Assembly: GCA_024235895.1 (NCBI GenBank)
Contig: JACKLM010000010.1
Coordinates: 1-49,205, forward strand
Length of the DNA: 49,205 bases
Direction of reading: 5' to 3'
Source: Burkholderiaceae bacterium
GTDB taxonomy: Bacteria > Pseudomonadota > Gammaproteobacteria > Burkholderiales > Burkholderiaceae_C
Shown: positions 7,822 through 15,795 of the stretch, in pieces
Position numbering within the stretch: position 1 is the stretch's first letter
Layout of the letters: the number at the start of each line of letters is the position of its first letter
Position numbers and translations under genes: made by a program
The notes under the pieces: model-generated
What the model saw: only the letters and a program-made list of their open reading frames with translations
What the model was told of the DNA's origin: nothing
Databases searched by the model: none

Positions 7822-8838
7822 ATGTCCGCGATGCCCACGCACGCTCCCGACACCGCGAGCTGGGACCTGTTCTGCCGCGTCGTCGACAACCATGGCGACT
7901 TGGGCTTCGGCTGGCGGCTCGCGGCCGACCTCGCAGCGCGCGGCAAGCGCGTGCGGCTGTGGGTCGACGAGGCCTCGGCGCTGGCGTGGATGGCCCCCGG
8001 CGGCGCCGCGGGGGTGCGGGTCTGCGACTTCGACGCCGCCGCGGCCGACGCCGTGCGGCCGGCCGGTGTGGTCGTCGAGCTGTTCGGCTGCCGCCCGCCG
8101 CCGCGATTCGTCGACCGCATGGCCGTCACCCGCCCGGCGCCGGTGTGGATCGACGTCGAATACCTCAGCGCCGAGGACTGGGTCGAGCGCTCGCATGCCC
8201 TGCCCTCGCCGCAGCCGGGCGGGATGCTGCGCTGGTTTTTCTTCCCGGGCTTCACGCCGCTCACCGGCGGGCTGCTGCGCGAGCCGACGCTGGCCCTGCC
8301 GCCGGCCCTCCCCGCGCCCGAGCCCGGCGGCGCGGCCAGCGTGTTCTGCTACGCGAACCCCATGCTGGCGGCGCTGGCGCGCGACTGGCCCGGCAGCCTG
8401 CGGCTGTGCCCCGGGCCGGCACAGGCCGACCCGTCGCTGCCCGGCGAGCGCCTGCCCTGGGCGTCGCAGGCTGGCTACGACGCGCTGCTGGCCGGCTGCG
8501 CGCTGAACGCGGTGCGCGGCGAGGACTCGCTGGTGCGCGCGATCTGGGCCGGCCGCCCTTTCCTGTGGCAGGCCTACCCGCTGCAAGGCGGTGCGCAGCG
8601 CGCCAAGGTCGACGCCATGCTGGACCGGCTGCTGGAAGGCACCAACGGCCGCTTCGCCGCTTCGCTGCGGCGGCTGTGGTGGGCGTGGAACGGTTTCGCC
8701 GCGTGGCCCGAGCCGCCGGTCTGGCCCGACTGGCCGGCCTGGCAGGCCGCCTGCCTGCGCTGGCGCGAGCGCCTGGCCGCGCAGACCGACCTGACGACGC
8801 AACTGATCCGATTCGCCGCCACCCGGCCGGCGGCCTGA
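7822..8838 (+). CDS. earP: EF-P arginine rhamnosyltransferase EarP (DUF2331)
   Basis: EarP transfers rhamnose from dTDP-rhamnose to Arg32 of elongation factor P, activating it for translation through polyproline stretches. The 338-residue product shows the N-terminal WDLFCRVVDNHGDLGFGWRLAADLA motif, whose aspartates act in the family, and the C-terminal RGEDSLVRAIWAGRPFLWQAYPLQ block, where the Glu-Asp pair and donor-binding residues lie. It is somewhat shorter than the roughly 375-380 residues I recall for characterised members. The start is ATG 7822 or in-frame ATG 7831. It sits 156 bp upstream of efp, and that EF-P has Arg at position 32, which supports the assignment strongly. Confidence 0.95.
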   Translation: MSAMPTHAPDTASWDLFCRVVDNHGDLGFGWRLAADLAARGKRVRLWVDEASALAWMAPGGAAGVRVCDFDAAAADAVRPAGVVVELFGCRPPPRFVDRMAVTRPAPVWIDVEYLSAEDWVERSHALPSPQPGGMLRWFFFPGFTPLTGGLLREPTLALPPALPAPEPGGAASVFCYANPMLAALARDWPGSLRLCPGPAQADPSLPGERLPWASQAGYDALLAGCALNAVRGEDSLVRAIWAGRPFLWQAYPLQGGAQRAKVDAMLDRLLEGTNGRFAASLRRLWWAWNGFAAWPEPPVWPDWPAWQAACLRWRERLAAQTDLTTQLIRFAATRPAA

Positions 8839-8925
8839 GCACCGGCCCGGCACGGCACGGGTACGCGCACGCGCACCGGCGTCTGCGCCGGCGCGCCCGA
8901 GCAGCCCGCGGGGCACCCCTCAGGC

Positions 8926-8931
8926 TAGAAT
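8926..8931 (+). promoter_or_regulatory. -10 hexamer TAGAAT upstream of efp
   Basis: TAGAAT lies 63 nt before the efp ATG, so efp may have its own promoter in addition to read-through from earP. Confidence 0.45.
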
Positions 8932-8994
8932 GGCGGGCTTTGCGCGGCGGCCCACCCCACCCGGGTCGCCGCCCGTCCCGACAGGAATCGCGCC

Positions 8995-9549
8995 ATGAAA
9001 CTCGCCCAGGAAATCCGCGCCGGCAACGTCATCATGCAGGGCAAGGACCCGATGGTCGTGCTCAAGACCGAATACAGCCGCGGTGGCCGCGGTGCCGCGA
9101 CCGTGCGCATGAAGATGAAGAACCTGCTGACCGGCGGCGGCAGCGAGGTCGTCTTCAAGGCCGACGACAAGCTCGACCAGATCGTCCTCGACAAGAAGGA
9201 GTGCAGCTACTCCTACTTCGCCGACCCGATGTACGTCTTCATGGACCCCGAGTACAACCAGTTCGAGGTCGAGGCCGAGAACATGGGCGACGCGATCAAC
9301 TACCTCGAGGACAACATGCCGGTCGAGGTGGTGTTCTACGAGGGCAAGGCGATCTCGGTCGAGATGCCGACCACCGTCGTGCGCGAGGTCGAGACCGAGC
9401 CCGCCGTCAAGGGCGACACCTCGGGCAAGGTGATGAAGCCCGCCAAGCTCAAGGGCACCGGGTTCGAGATCGCGGTGCCGCTGTTCGTCGAGAGCGGCGA
9501 CCGGATCGAGATCGATACCCGCACGCACGAGTACCGCAAGCGCGTTTGA
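8995..9549 (+). CDS. efp: elongation factor P, arginine-32 type
   Basis: EF-P binds the ribosome between the P and E sites and relieves stalling at consecutive prolines. The 184-residue length is typical for three beta-barrel domains. The N-terminal KOW-like domain contains the loop EYSRGGRGA with Arg at position 32, the residue rhamnosylated by EarP, instead of the Lys modified by EpmA or the deoxyhypusine pathway. The C-terminal OB domain ends GDRIEIDTRTHEYRKRV. AGGA seven to eight nt before ATG 8995 is a good ribosome-binding site. It directly follows earP; rhamnose-donor genes are not in the window. Confidence 0.98.
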   Translation: MKLAQEIRAGNVIMQGKDPMVVLKTEYSRGGRGAATVRMKMKNLLTGGGSEVVFKADDKLDQIVLDKKECSYSYFADPMYVFMDPEYNQFEVEAENMGDAINYLEDNMPVEVVFYEGKAISVEMPTTVVREVETEPAVKGDTSGKVMKPAKLKGTGFEIAVPLFVESGDRIEIDTRTHEYRKRV

Positions 9550-9577
9550 AGCCGCGCGCCCAGGCGCCGCGCCGCAC

Positions 9578-10636
9578 ATGCCGGCCACCGCGCTCTCGCC
9601 GCTGGGCTTCGACTTCGACGCCGCGGTCGTCGCGCCCTGCGGCATGCCGCCCGCGCCGCGGCCGATGGCCGGCGGCGCGACCCCCCTGACACCGCTGGCC
9701 CCCGGCTCGCGCCATCAGCGCGAGAAGCTCGCCGTGCTGTCGGCCTTCCCCGAACTGGCGCTGCAAGGCGCCGCGGGTTTCGACCCCGGCCCCGCGCTGG
9801 CCGCACTCGCGACGCATGCCGCCGCCGATCACCCGGATGCCTGGGGCTGGGACGGCCGGCGCGCGGAGGCGCTCTGGCTGGGCACCGCGGTCGACGTCGA
9901 CGCCCACGGCCAGGCCGAGGTCGTGCAGACCGCTCCCGGCCGCTTCGGCCACGGCGACGAGGTCGCGCGCTGCCTGCGCGCGCTGCCGCCGGTCTGGCGC
10001 CTGCCCGGGCTGCTGGCGCTGGCCTTCGCCGAGGATCTGGCGATCGTCGAAGCGGACGGCGGCCGCATCGCCTGGACCGCGGTCGCGCTGCCGTCGCACT
10101 GGTCGCCGCAGGACCAGATCGGTCGATCGCTCGCCGAGGTCCACGTTCCGCGGCCCGACGCCGAGCTGCGGCAACACGCCGCCGACGTGCTGGCTCGCCT
10201 CGTCGCCGGCCCCGAGCGCCGGGAGCGCTTCGCGTGGACCGTTACCGGCCACCCGCGGCTGCATGCGCACCCGCGCCATGTCGACCCGCAGCGCTGGCCG
10301 GCCGATGCAGCCTCGACCTGGCCAGGCTGCGCATGGTGGCGCAGCGAGCGCGAGAGCTTCCTGCCGCTGCCGTCGCTGCAGCAGGCGGTCTTCACGATCG
10401 GCGTCGAAGTGACCCCGCTGGACGCGGCGATCGCGACGCCGGCACAGGCTGCCCGGCTGCGCGACGCGGTCGCCTCGATGACGCCGGCGGCGCTCGGCGA
10501 CCGTGCGCTGGCCGCGGTGCGGGACATCCTGCTGACATGGCTGGCGGCGCGCACCGTGGGCGATGCCGTCGAGACGGCCGACGCCGGCGCTGCGGCCCCA
10601 GCCAGCGCCCGTCCGTCCGGACGGCCATGCCGCTGA
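9578..10636 (+). CDS. DUF3445 haem-dependent oxidative N-demethylase-like protein
   Basis: The 352-residue product resembles the DUF3445 family, whose studied members are the haem-binding alpha subunit of an oxidative N-demethylase (PAS-like haem domain). Visible family features are CAWWRSERESFLPLPSLQQAVFTIGVEVTPLDA (about 248-280), matching the RxERQTL...FTI block, and LHAHPRHVDPQRWP before it. The physiological substrate is unknown. Its 3' end overlaps mnmC by 10 bp, so the two are translated as a unit; it follows efp by 28 bp. The last 20 residues are low-complexity Ala/Pro/Arg and probably not functional. No partner reductase subunits are encoded nearby. Confidence 0.8.
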   Translation: MPATALSPLGFDFDAAVVAPCGMPPAPRPMAGGATPLTPLAPGSRHQREKLAVLSAFPELALQGAAGFDPGPALAALATHAAADHPDAWGWDGRRAEALWLGTAVDVDAHGQAEVVQTAPGRFGHGDEVARCLRALPPVWRLPGLLALAFAEDLAIVEADGGRIAWTAVALPSHWSPQDQIGRSLAEVHVPRPDAELRQHAADVLARLVAGPERRERFAWTVTGHPRLHAHPRHVDPQRWPADAASTWPGCAWWRSERESFLPLPSLQQAVFTIGVEVTPLDAAIATPAQAARLRDAVASMTPAALGDRALAAVRDILLTWLAARTVGDAVETADAGAAAPASARPSGRPCR

Positions 10637-12648
10637 CCCCCGCCCGCATCGAGATCGACGCCGACGGCGTGCCGCAGGCGAGCGACTACGGCGACCGCTA
10701 CCACCCGCGCGAAGGGGCCGCCGCGCAGGCGCGCGAGGTCTTCCTCGCCGGCAACGGCCTGCCCGCGCGCTGGGCCGGGCGCGCCGGCTTCACGCTGCTG
10801 GAGACCGGCTTCGGCCTGGGCAACAACTTCCTCGCCACCTGGCAGGCCTGGCGCGACGACCCGGCACGGCCGCGCACGCTGCACTTCGTCTCGATCGAGG
10901 CCCACCCGCCGACGCGCGCCGACCTGCAGCACTGTCATGCAGCGTCGCCCTGGCCCGGGCTGGCCGCCGCGCTGATCGACGCCTGGCCGCCTGCGGTCGA
11001 CGGCCTGCACCCGATCGATTTCGACGAGGGCCGCGTGCGCCTGCTGCTCGCGTTCGGCGACGCCGGCCGCATCGTGCGCGAGCTCGACCTGGCGGCCGAC
11101 GCGCTGCTGCTCGACGGCTTCGCGCCGGACCGCAACCCGGCGATGTGGACGCGCGAGCTGATGCAGGGGCTCTCCCGCTGCGTCGCCCCCGGTGCCACCG
11201 CAGCGACCTGGACCGTCGCGCGCGCGGTGCGCGACGCGCTGGCGGCGGCCGGCTTCGAGGTCGAGCGCGTCGACGGCCACGGCGCGAAGCGGCAGACGCT
11301 GCGCGCGCGGTGGACCCCCAGAGGCCACCGCGGGCCCCCGCCGCGCGGCGTCGGCGCCGCTGGCGATCCCGAGCCCGACGGCGTGCAGGCCGACGCGGCG
11401 GCGGCCGCACCCGCGCGACCATCGGCCGGCATGCCGACTGCCGTGGGCGCGGCATCCAGCCGCTCGCCGGCCACGGCGCGCGAAGCCATCGTCGTCGGCG
11501 CCGGGCTCGCCGGTGCCTCGGCCGCGTTCGCGCTCGCGCGCCAGGGCTGGGCGGTGCGCGTGCTCGACCGCCGCACCGAGCCGGCGGCCGAATCCTCCGG
11601 CAACCCCGGCGGCCTGTTCCACGCCACCGTCCACGCCGACGAAGGCGCGCACCTGCGGCTGCACCGCGCCGGCGCGCTGTGGCTGGCGCGCCGGCTCGCG
11701 CCGTGGATCGCTGCCGGCCGCGTCCCCGGGCATGCGGGCGGGATGCTGCAGATCGCCGGCGACGACGAGGATCTGGCATCGATGCAGGCGCTGGTCGCGC
11801 GCCACGCCACGCCGTCCGAGGTCGCCGAGGCGTTGGATGCCACCGAGGCGTCGCGGTGCGCCGGCATCGCGCTGCATCGTCCGGCCTGGTCCTACCCGCA
11901 AGGCGGCTGGGCGCAGCCGCCGGCGCTGGTGCGCGCGCTGCTCGACGTGCCGGGGGTGCGCTTCAGCGGCGGGATCGAGGTCGCATCGCTACGGCGCGAC
12001 GGGTCGCCATGGGAGCTGCTCGACGCCGACGGCGCGGTCGTCGACCGGGCGCCGGTCGTCGTGCTGGCCAACGCCGACGGCGCGGCGCGCCTGTGGCCGC
12101 AGGCCGGCTGGCCGATCGGCCGCGGGCGCGGCCAGCTTTCGATCTGGCCCGCCAGCCCCGACACGCCGCGGCTGCGCTGCCCGCTGTCGGGCGCCGGTTA
12201 CGCGATCACGCTGCCCGACGGCTCGCTGCTGGCCGGCGCCACCGCGACTCCGGGCGACACCGACCCGGCGCTGCGCGACGCCGACCACGATTTCAACCGC
12301 GCGCGGTTGCAGCGCCTGACCGGCTGGGACGTGCCGGCGCCGTCGGCCGGCCGCGTCGGCTGGCGCGTGCAGGCCCCCGACCGGCTGCCGATCGTCGGCG
12401 CGGTGCCGGCGCCGGGTGCGGTCTCCGTGCGGCCGACGCAGGCGCGCTGGCAGCCGCGCGAGCCGGGGCTGTTCGTGCTGACCGCGCTCGGCTCGCGCGG
12501 CCTGGTGCTGGGCCCGCTGATGGGCGAGGTCCTCGCCGCCTGGGTCAGCGGCTCTCCGATGCCGATCGAGGCCAGGCTGCGCGATGCGATCGACCCGGCG
12601 CGCTGGATCGTGCGCGCGGCGCGGCAGGGGGCCGACACGAGCGACTGA
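10627..12648 (+). CDS. mnmC: bifunctional tRNA 5-methylaminomethyl-2-thiouridine biosynthesis protein MnmC
   Basis: MnmC completes mnm5s2U34 in tRNAs for Lys, Glu and Gln. Its FAD-dependent C-terminal half removes the carboxymethyl group and the N-terminal half methylates the amine using SAM. The 673-residue product has the methyltransferase (about 1-230) with FTLLETGFGLGNNF (55-68) and LLLDGFAPDRNPAMW (160-174). The FAD Rossmann motif is at 288-305 (IVVGAGLAGASAAFALAR), and the C-terminal end ALGSRGLVLGPLMGEVLA completes the DAO fold. About 50 residues of Pro/Ala/Gly-rich linker (230-282) separate the domains. ATG 10627 lies inside the end of the preceding gene, giving translational coupling. 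Confidence 0.95.
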   Translation: MPLTPARIEIDADGVPQASDYGDRYHPREGAAAQAREVFLAGNGLPARWAGRAGFTLLETGFGLGNNFLATWQAWRDDPARPRTLHFVSIEAHPPTRADLQHCHAASPWPGLAAALIDAWPPAVDGLHPIDFDEGRVRLLLAFGDAGRIVRELDLAADALLLDGFAPDRNPAMWTRELMQGLSRCVAPGATAATWTVARAVRDALAAAGFEVERVDGHGAKRQTLRARWTPRGHRGPPPRGVGAAGDPEPDGVQADAAAAAPARPSAGMPTAVGAASSRSPATAREAIVVGAGLAGASAAFALARQGWAVRVLDRRTEPAAESSGNPGGLFHATVHADEGAHLRLHRAGALWLARRLAPWIAAGRVPGHAGGMLQIAGDDEDLASMQALVARHATPSEVAEALDATEASRCAGIALHRPAWSYPQGGWAQPPALVRALLDVPGVRFSGGIEVASLRRDGSPWELLDADGAVVDRAPVVVLANADGAARLWPQAGWPIGRGRGQLSIWPASPDTPRLRCPLSGAGYAITLPDGSLLAGATATPGDTDPALRDADHDFNRARLQRLTGWDVPAPSAGRVGWRVQAPDRLPIVGAVPAPGAVSVRPTQARWQPREPGLFVLTALGSRGLVLGPLMGEVLAAWVSGSPMPIEARLRDAIDPARWIVRAARQGADTSD

Positions 12649-12774
12649 GGTCCCGCCGTGCGCGGACGGGCATGCCGCTGCGACGCGGTTGCGTGCGCCC
12701 GCGCCGCCTGCCGTCCGCGCACGCCGCAGCGCGGGCGAGGATCGGCGGTGCCGCTTGCCGGGTGTGCCCTGCAG

Positions 12775-13014
12775 TCAGACCCGGGGTGCCGCGCCGCCCG
12801 CCTCGTCGCCGCCGCCTGCGGCCTCGTCGTCGACCTCGCCCTCGGGGGCCTCGGCGCCCTCTGCCTCGTTCTGCGCCAGCGCCATCGCGGCCTCGTTCGG
12901 CGTCATCTCCTCGTCGCCACCGCCGGCGGCCTTCTTGGCCGCCTTCTCTTCCTTCTTGCGCTTCTTCGCGAGCTCGCGTTGACGTTTCTCGAACGAGTAG
13001 TTGGTCCTGGCCAA
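12775..13014 (-). CDS. small Lys/Glu-rich conserved protein (ARTNYSFEKRQRELAKK type)
   Basis: The 79-residue product, read from TTG 13014, begins ARTNYSFEKRQRELAKKRKKEEKAAKKAA. It continues with MTPNEAAMALAQNE and an acidic Gly-rich tail that ends in PRV. The strongly basic N-terminal half and acidic C-terminal half suggest nucleic-acid or ribosome contact, but this is only inferred from charge. I believe short proteins with this N-terminus recur in Burkholderiales, from memory and unverified. Upstream in-frame codons to 13074 give a non-conserved-looking extension, hence the TTG start. It lies between mnmC (convergent) and rpiA (same strand, 141 bp upstream). Confidence 0.7.
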   Translation of the reverse strand: MARTNYSFEKRQRELAKKRKKEEKAAKKAAGGGDEEMTPNEAAMALAQNEAEGAEAPEGEVDDEAAGGGDEAGGAAPRV

Positions 13015-13155
13015 GTCGGGTGTCCTCGGTGCGGCGCGCGGACGCGCCGATGGCGGATGGTGGACGCCGAGCATAGCTCACCCGACCCGCGCGCAGCGTG
13101 CGGCAAAGGCCACGCCGCACCGTCCATCGTGGCCGCCTCGCCGCGTCTGCGCGAT

Positions 13156-13815
13156 TCAGAACTCGATCGTCTGCACGCCCTGCGCCGTCCCCAGCAGGCA
13201 AACCGACGCCCGATGGCGCGCGAAGATGCCCACCGTGACGACCCCCGGCCACTGGTTGATCTCGGCCTCCAGCGCCGGCGGGTCGTCGATGCGCAGCCCG
13301 TGCACGTCGAGCAGCGGGTGGCCGTTGTCGGTCAGCACGCCCTGGCGCAGCACCGCGCGGCCGCCGTTCGCGGCGAAGCGCCGCGCGACCTGCGCCGCCG
13401 CCATCGGGATGACCTCGACCGGCAACGGGTAGGCGCCCAGCACCTCGACGCGCTTCGAGGCGTCGGCGATGCAGACGAAGCGGTCGGCCAGGTCGGCGAC
13501 GATCTTCTCGCGCGTCAGCGCCGCGCCGCCGCCCTTGATCATGCAGCCGCGGCCGTCGATCTCGTCGGCGCCATCGATGTAGACCGCCAGCCGCTCGACC
13601 TGCTCCGCCGGCACGACCTCGATGCCATGCGCGCGAAGCCGCGCGCTGCTCGCCTCGCTGCTCGAGACCGCGCCGCGGATGCGATCGCGCATCGTCGCCA
13701 GCGCGTCGATGAAGTGGTTGACCGTCGACCCGGTCCCCACGCCGACCAGCTCGCCCGGCACCACATGCGCCAGCGCGGCGCGGCCGACCAGCGCCTTGAG
13801 TTCGTCCTGCGTCAT
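13156..13815 (-). CDS. rpiA: ribose-5-phosphate isomerase A
   Basis: RpiA interconverts ribose 5-phosphate and ribulose 5-phosphate in the non-oxidative pentose phosphate pathway. The 219-residue product has the usual length. Motifs are GVGTGSTVNHFIDAL (25-39, phosphate binding), the SSEASSARLRAHGI segment, DGADEID (81-87, catalytic Asp), MIKGGGAALTREK (with the catalytic base region) and a C-terminal VTVGIFARHRASVCLLG. It is divergent from pyrD across 64 bp. A GATAAT box ends 8 nt upstream of ATG 13815 and there is no Shine-Dalgarno, so a leaderless transcript is likely. Confidence 0.97.
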   Translation of the reverse strand: MTQDELKALVGRAALAHVVPGELVGVGTGSTVNHFIDALATMRDRIRGAVSSSEASSARLRAHGIEVVPAEQVERLAVYIDGADEIDGRGCMIKGGGAALTREKIVADLADRFVCIADASKRVEVLGAYPLPVEVIPMAAAQVARRFAANGGRAVLRQGVLTDNGHPLLDVHGLRIDDPPALEAEINQWPGVVTVGIFARHRASVCLLGTAQGVQTIEF

Positions 13816-13823
13816 GGCGCGCG

Positions 13824-13829
13824 ATTATC
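13824..13829 (-). promoter_or_regulatory. -10-like GATAAT placed for leaderless rpiA
   Basis: On the minus strand GATAAT is separated by 8 nt from the rpiA ATG. The intervening bases are C/G only and contain no Shine-Dalgarno. Confidence 0.45.
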
Positions 13830-13867
13830 CGCGCCGGCGCTCGCGCCACGGTGCTCGCGGGCCGCGA

Positions 13868-13873
13868 GACAAT
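13868..13873 (+). promoter_or_regulatory. -10-like GACAAT placed for leaderless pyrD
   Basis: GACAAT is separated by 6 nt (CCCCGC) from the pyrD ATG. Together with the rpiA box on the other strand it makes a compact divergent promoter pair. Confidence 0.4.
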
Positions 13874-13879
13874 CCCCGC

Positions 13880-14944
13880 ATGCTGCCGCTGCCCTACGCC
13901 CTCGCCCGCCCGTTCCTGTTCGGCCTCGACCCGGAGCGCGCGCACGACATGACGCTGGCCGCGATCGCGTCGTTGCAGAACACGCCGGCGCAGTGCGCCT
14001 GGGCGCAGCCGCGCGTCGACGACCCGGTGACGCTGGCCGGGCTGCGCTTCCCGAACCGCGTCGGGCTGGCCGCCGGGCTGGACAAGAACGGCCGCTGCAT
14101 CGACGGCCTGGGCGCGATGGGATTCGGCTTCATCGAGGTCGGCACCGTGACGCCGCGCGCGCAGCCGGGCAACCCGCGGCCGCGCATGTTCCGCCTGCCG
14201 GCGCGGCAGGCGCTGATCAACCGGCTGGGGTTCAACAACGACGGGCTGGACGCCTTCGTCGCCAACGTGCGGCGCGCGCGCAGCTTCCGCGCCGGCGGCG
14301 GCATCCTGGGGCTGAATATCGGCAAGAACGCGACGACGCCGATCGAGCGCGCCGCCGACGACTACCTGGCCGCGCTCGCCGCCGTCTACCCGCACGCCGA
14401 CTACGTGACGGTCAACATCTCGAGCCCGAATACCAAGAACCTGCGCGCGCTGCAGTCCGACGAGGCGCTGGACGCACTGCTGGGCGCGGTGCAGGCGCGG
14501 CGCAAGTCGCTCGCGCGCGAGCATAGCCGGCGCGTGCCGGTCTTCGTCAAGATCGCGCCCGACCTCGACGAGGCGCAGATTCAGCTCATCGCGCAGACGC
14601 TGCGCCGCCACGGCATCGATGGCGTGGTCGCGACCAACACGACGATCGCGCGCGACGCCGTGCAGGGCCTGCCGCACGCGGGCGAAGCGGGCGGGCTGTC
14701 CGGCGCGCCGGTCTTCGAGCCGAGCAACCGCGTGATCCGGCTGCTGCGTGCGGCACTCGGCCCGGCGTTTCCGATCGTCGGCGTCGGCGGCGTGATGCGC
14801 GGCGCCGACGCCGCAGCCAAGCTCGACGCCGGCGCCGACCTGGTGCAGATCTACACCGGGCTGATCTACCGCGGCCCGGCGCTGGTGCCTGAGGCGGCGC
14901 GGGCGCTGCGCGACGCCGCCGCGAACCTGCCAGCGCGAGCCTGA
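13880..14944 (+). CDS. pyrD: dihydroorotate dehydrogenase (quinone), class 2
   Basis: PyrD oxidises dihydroorotate to orotate using FMN and passes electrons to the quinone pool at the inner membrane, in pyrimidine synthesis. The 354-residue product has the N-terminal amphipathic membrane-binding helices of class 2 (PYALARPFLFGLDPERAHD), followed by the TIM barrel. FMN and substrate motifs include GLAAGLDKNGRCIDGL (62-77), NRLGFNNDG (114-122) and VNISSPNTKNLR (178-189), with Ser181 as the expected catalytic base. ATNTTIARDAV and GVGGVMRGADAAAKLDAGADLVQIYTGLIY follow near the end. The start is ATG 13880; an upstream in-frame extension reads antisense to rpiA and is rejected. Confidence 0.97.
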   Translation: MLPLPYALARPFLFGLDPERAHDMTLAAIASLQNTPAQCAWAQPRVDDPVTLAGLRFPNRVGLAAGLDKNGRCIDGLGAMGFGFIEVGTVTPRAQPGNPRPRMFRLPARQALINRLGFNNDGLDAFVANVRRARSFRAGGGILGLNIGKNATTPIERAADDYLAALAAVYPHADYVTVNISSPNTKNLRALQSDEALDALLGAVQARRKSLAREHSRRVPVFVKIAPDLDEAQIQLIAQTLRRHGIDGVVATNTTIARDAVQGLPHAGEAGGLSGAPVFEPSNRVIRLLRAALGPAFPIVGVGGVMRGADAAAKLDAGADLVQIYTGLIYRGPALVPEAARALRDAAANLPARA

Positions 14945-14978
14945 GCACGCCGGGCCGCGGTCTGGAGGGCGCGGAGTC

Positions 14979-14984
14979 TATGCT
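14979..14984 (+). promoter_or_regulatory. -10-like TATGCT placed for leaderless rsuA
   Basis: TATGCT is 8 nt before ATG 14993 with only C/G between, matching the spacing at rpiA and the ABC1 kinase gene. Confidence 0.35.
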
Positions 14985-14992
14985 CGCGGCCC

Positions 14993-15787
14993 ATGCACGA
15001 GACGACCGCGATCGATCGCATCCTCTTCACCCAGGGCTTCGGCTCGCGCCGCGAATGCGCCGCGCTGTGCCGCGCCGGGCGCGTCGCGGTCGGCGGCCGT
15101 GCCGTCGATGATCCGCAAGCCGAGTTCGACACCGAGGCGTTGGTCCTCGAGGTCGACGGCGTCGCATGGCCGTACCGCGTGCCGGCGATCGTGATGCTGC
15201 ACAAGCCGCTGGGCGTCGAGTGCTCGCGCGAGCCCAGCCACCATGCGAGCGTGTTCGAGCTGCTGCCGCCGCCGCTGGCACGCCGCGGCGTGCAGCCGGT
15301 CGGGCGGCTCGACGCCGACACCAGCGGCCTGCTGCTGCTGACCGACGACGGCGCGCTGCTGCACCGGCTGACCTCGCCGAAGCGTCGCGTCGCCAAGGTC
15401 TACGAGGTGACGACGCGCCACCCGCTGACGCCGGCGATGCTGGACGCGCTGCGCGACGGCGTCGTGCTGCGCGACGACCCGGCGCCGGTTCGCGCCGAGG
15501 CGGCCGAGGCCACCGGCGAATGCGCCCTGCGGCTGACGCTGACCGGCGGCCGCTACCACCAGGTGCGGCGCATGGTCGCCGCCGCCGGCAACCGGGTCGA
15601 GGCCCTGCACCGCAGCGGCTTCGGGCCGCTCGTGCTGCCGGCCGATCTCGCACGCGGGCAATGGCGCTGGGTCGATCCGGGCGCGCTGCAGGATGTGGCC
15701 AGCACCACCGGCGCCGCGTCGGCGGCGGACTCGGCAGGCGCATCCGGCGCGAACCGCGCCACGGAAGCCGTGGCAGCGCCTCGATAA
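14993..15787 (+). CDS. rsuA: 16S rRNA pseudouridine synthase of the RsuA family
   Basis: RsuA-family enzymes isomerise a single uridine in rRNA; RsuA itself modifies U516 of 16S rRNA. The 264-residue product has an N-terminal S4 RNA-binding domain (about 6-52: RILFTQGFGSRRECAALCRAGRVAVGG). The catalytic domain has GRLDADTSGLLLLTDDG, with D107 as the catalytic aspartate. KVYEVTT and LTGGRYHQVRRMVAAAGNRVEALHR are the usual later motifs. The last 30 residues are an Ala-rich tail. It is followed by ribF after 8 bp. Assignment to RsuA rather than RluE or RluF rests on general pattern and is less certain than the family. Confidence 0.88.
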   Translation: MHETTAIDRILFTQGFGSRRECAALCRAGRVAVGGRAVDDPQAEFDTEALVLEVDGVAWPYRVPAIVMLHKPLGVECSREPSHHASVFELLPPPLARRGVQPVGRLDADTSGLLLLTDDGALLHRLTSPKRRVAKVYEVTTRHPLTPAMLDALRDGVVLRDDPAPVRAEAAEATGECALRLTLTGGRYHQVRRMVAAAGNRVEALHRSGFGPLVLPADLARGQWRWVDPGALQDVASTTGAASAADSAGASGANRATEAVAAPR

Positions 15788-15788
15788 T
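15783..15788 (+). promoter_or_regulatory. -10-like GATAAT placed for leaderless ribF
   Basis: GATAAT overlaps the rsuA stop region and ends 7 nt before the ribF ATG; the spacer CCCGCCC has no Shine-Dalgarno. Confidence 0.4.
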
Positions 15789-15795
15789 CCCGCCC

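Noticed and set aside
5063..8506. Frames of over 1000 codons on both strands across pgsA, uvrC and earP
   Set aside because: They are antisense or out-of-frame to clearly recognised genes and read as Arg/Ala/Pro-rich peptide, the usual artefact of very high GC at third positions.
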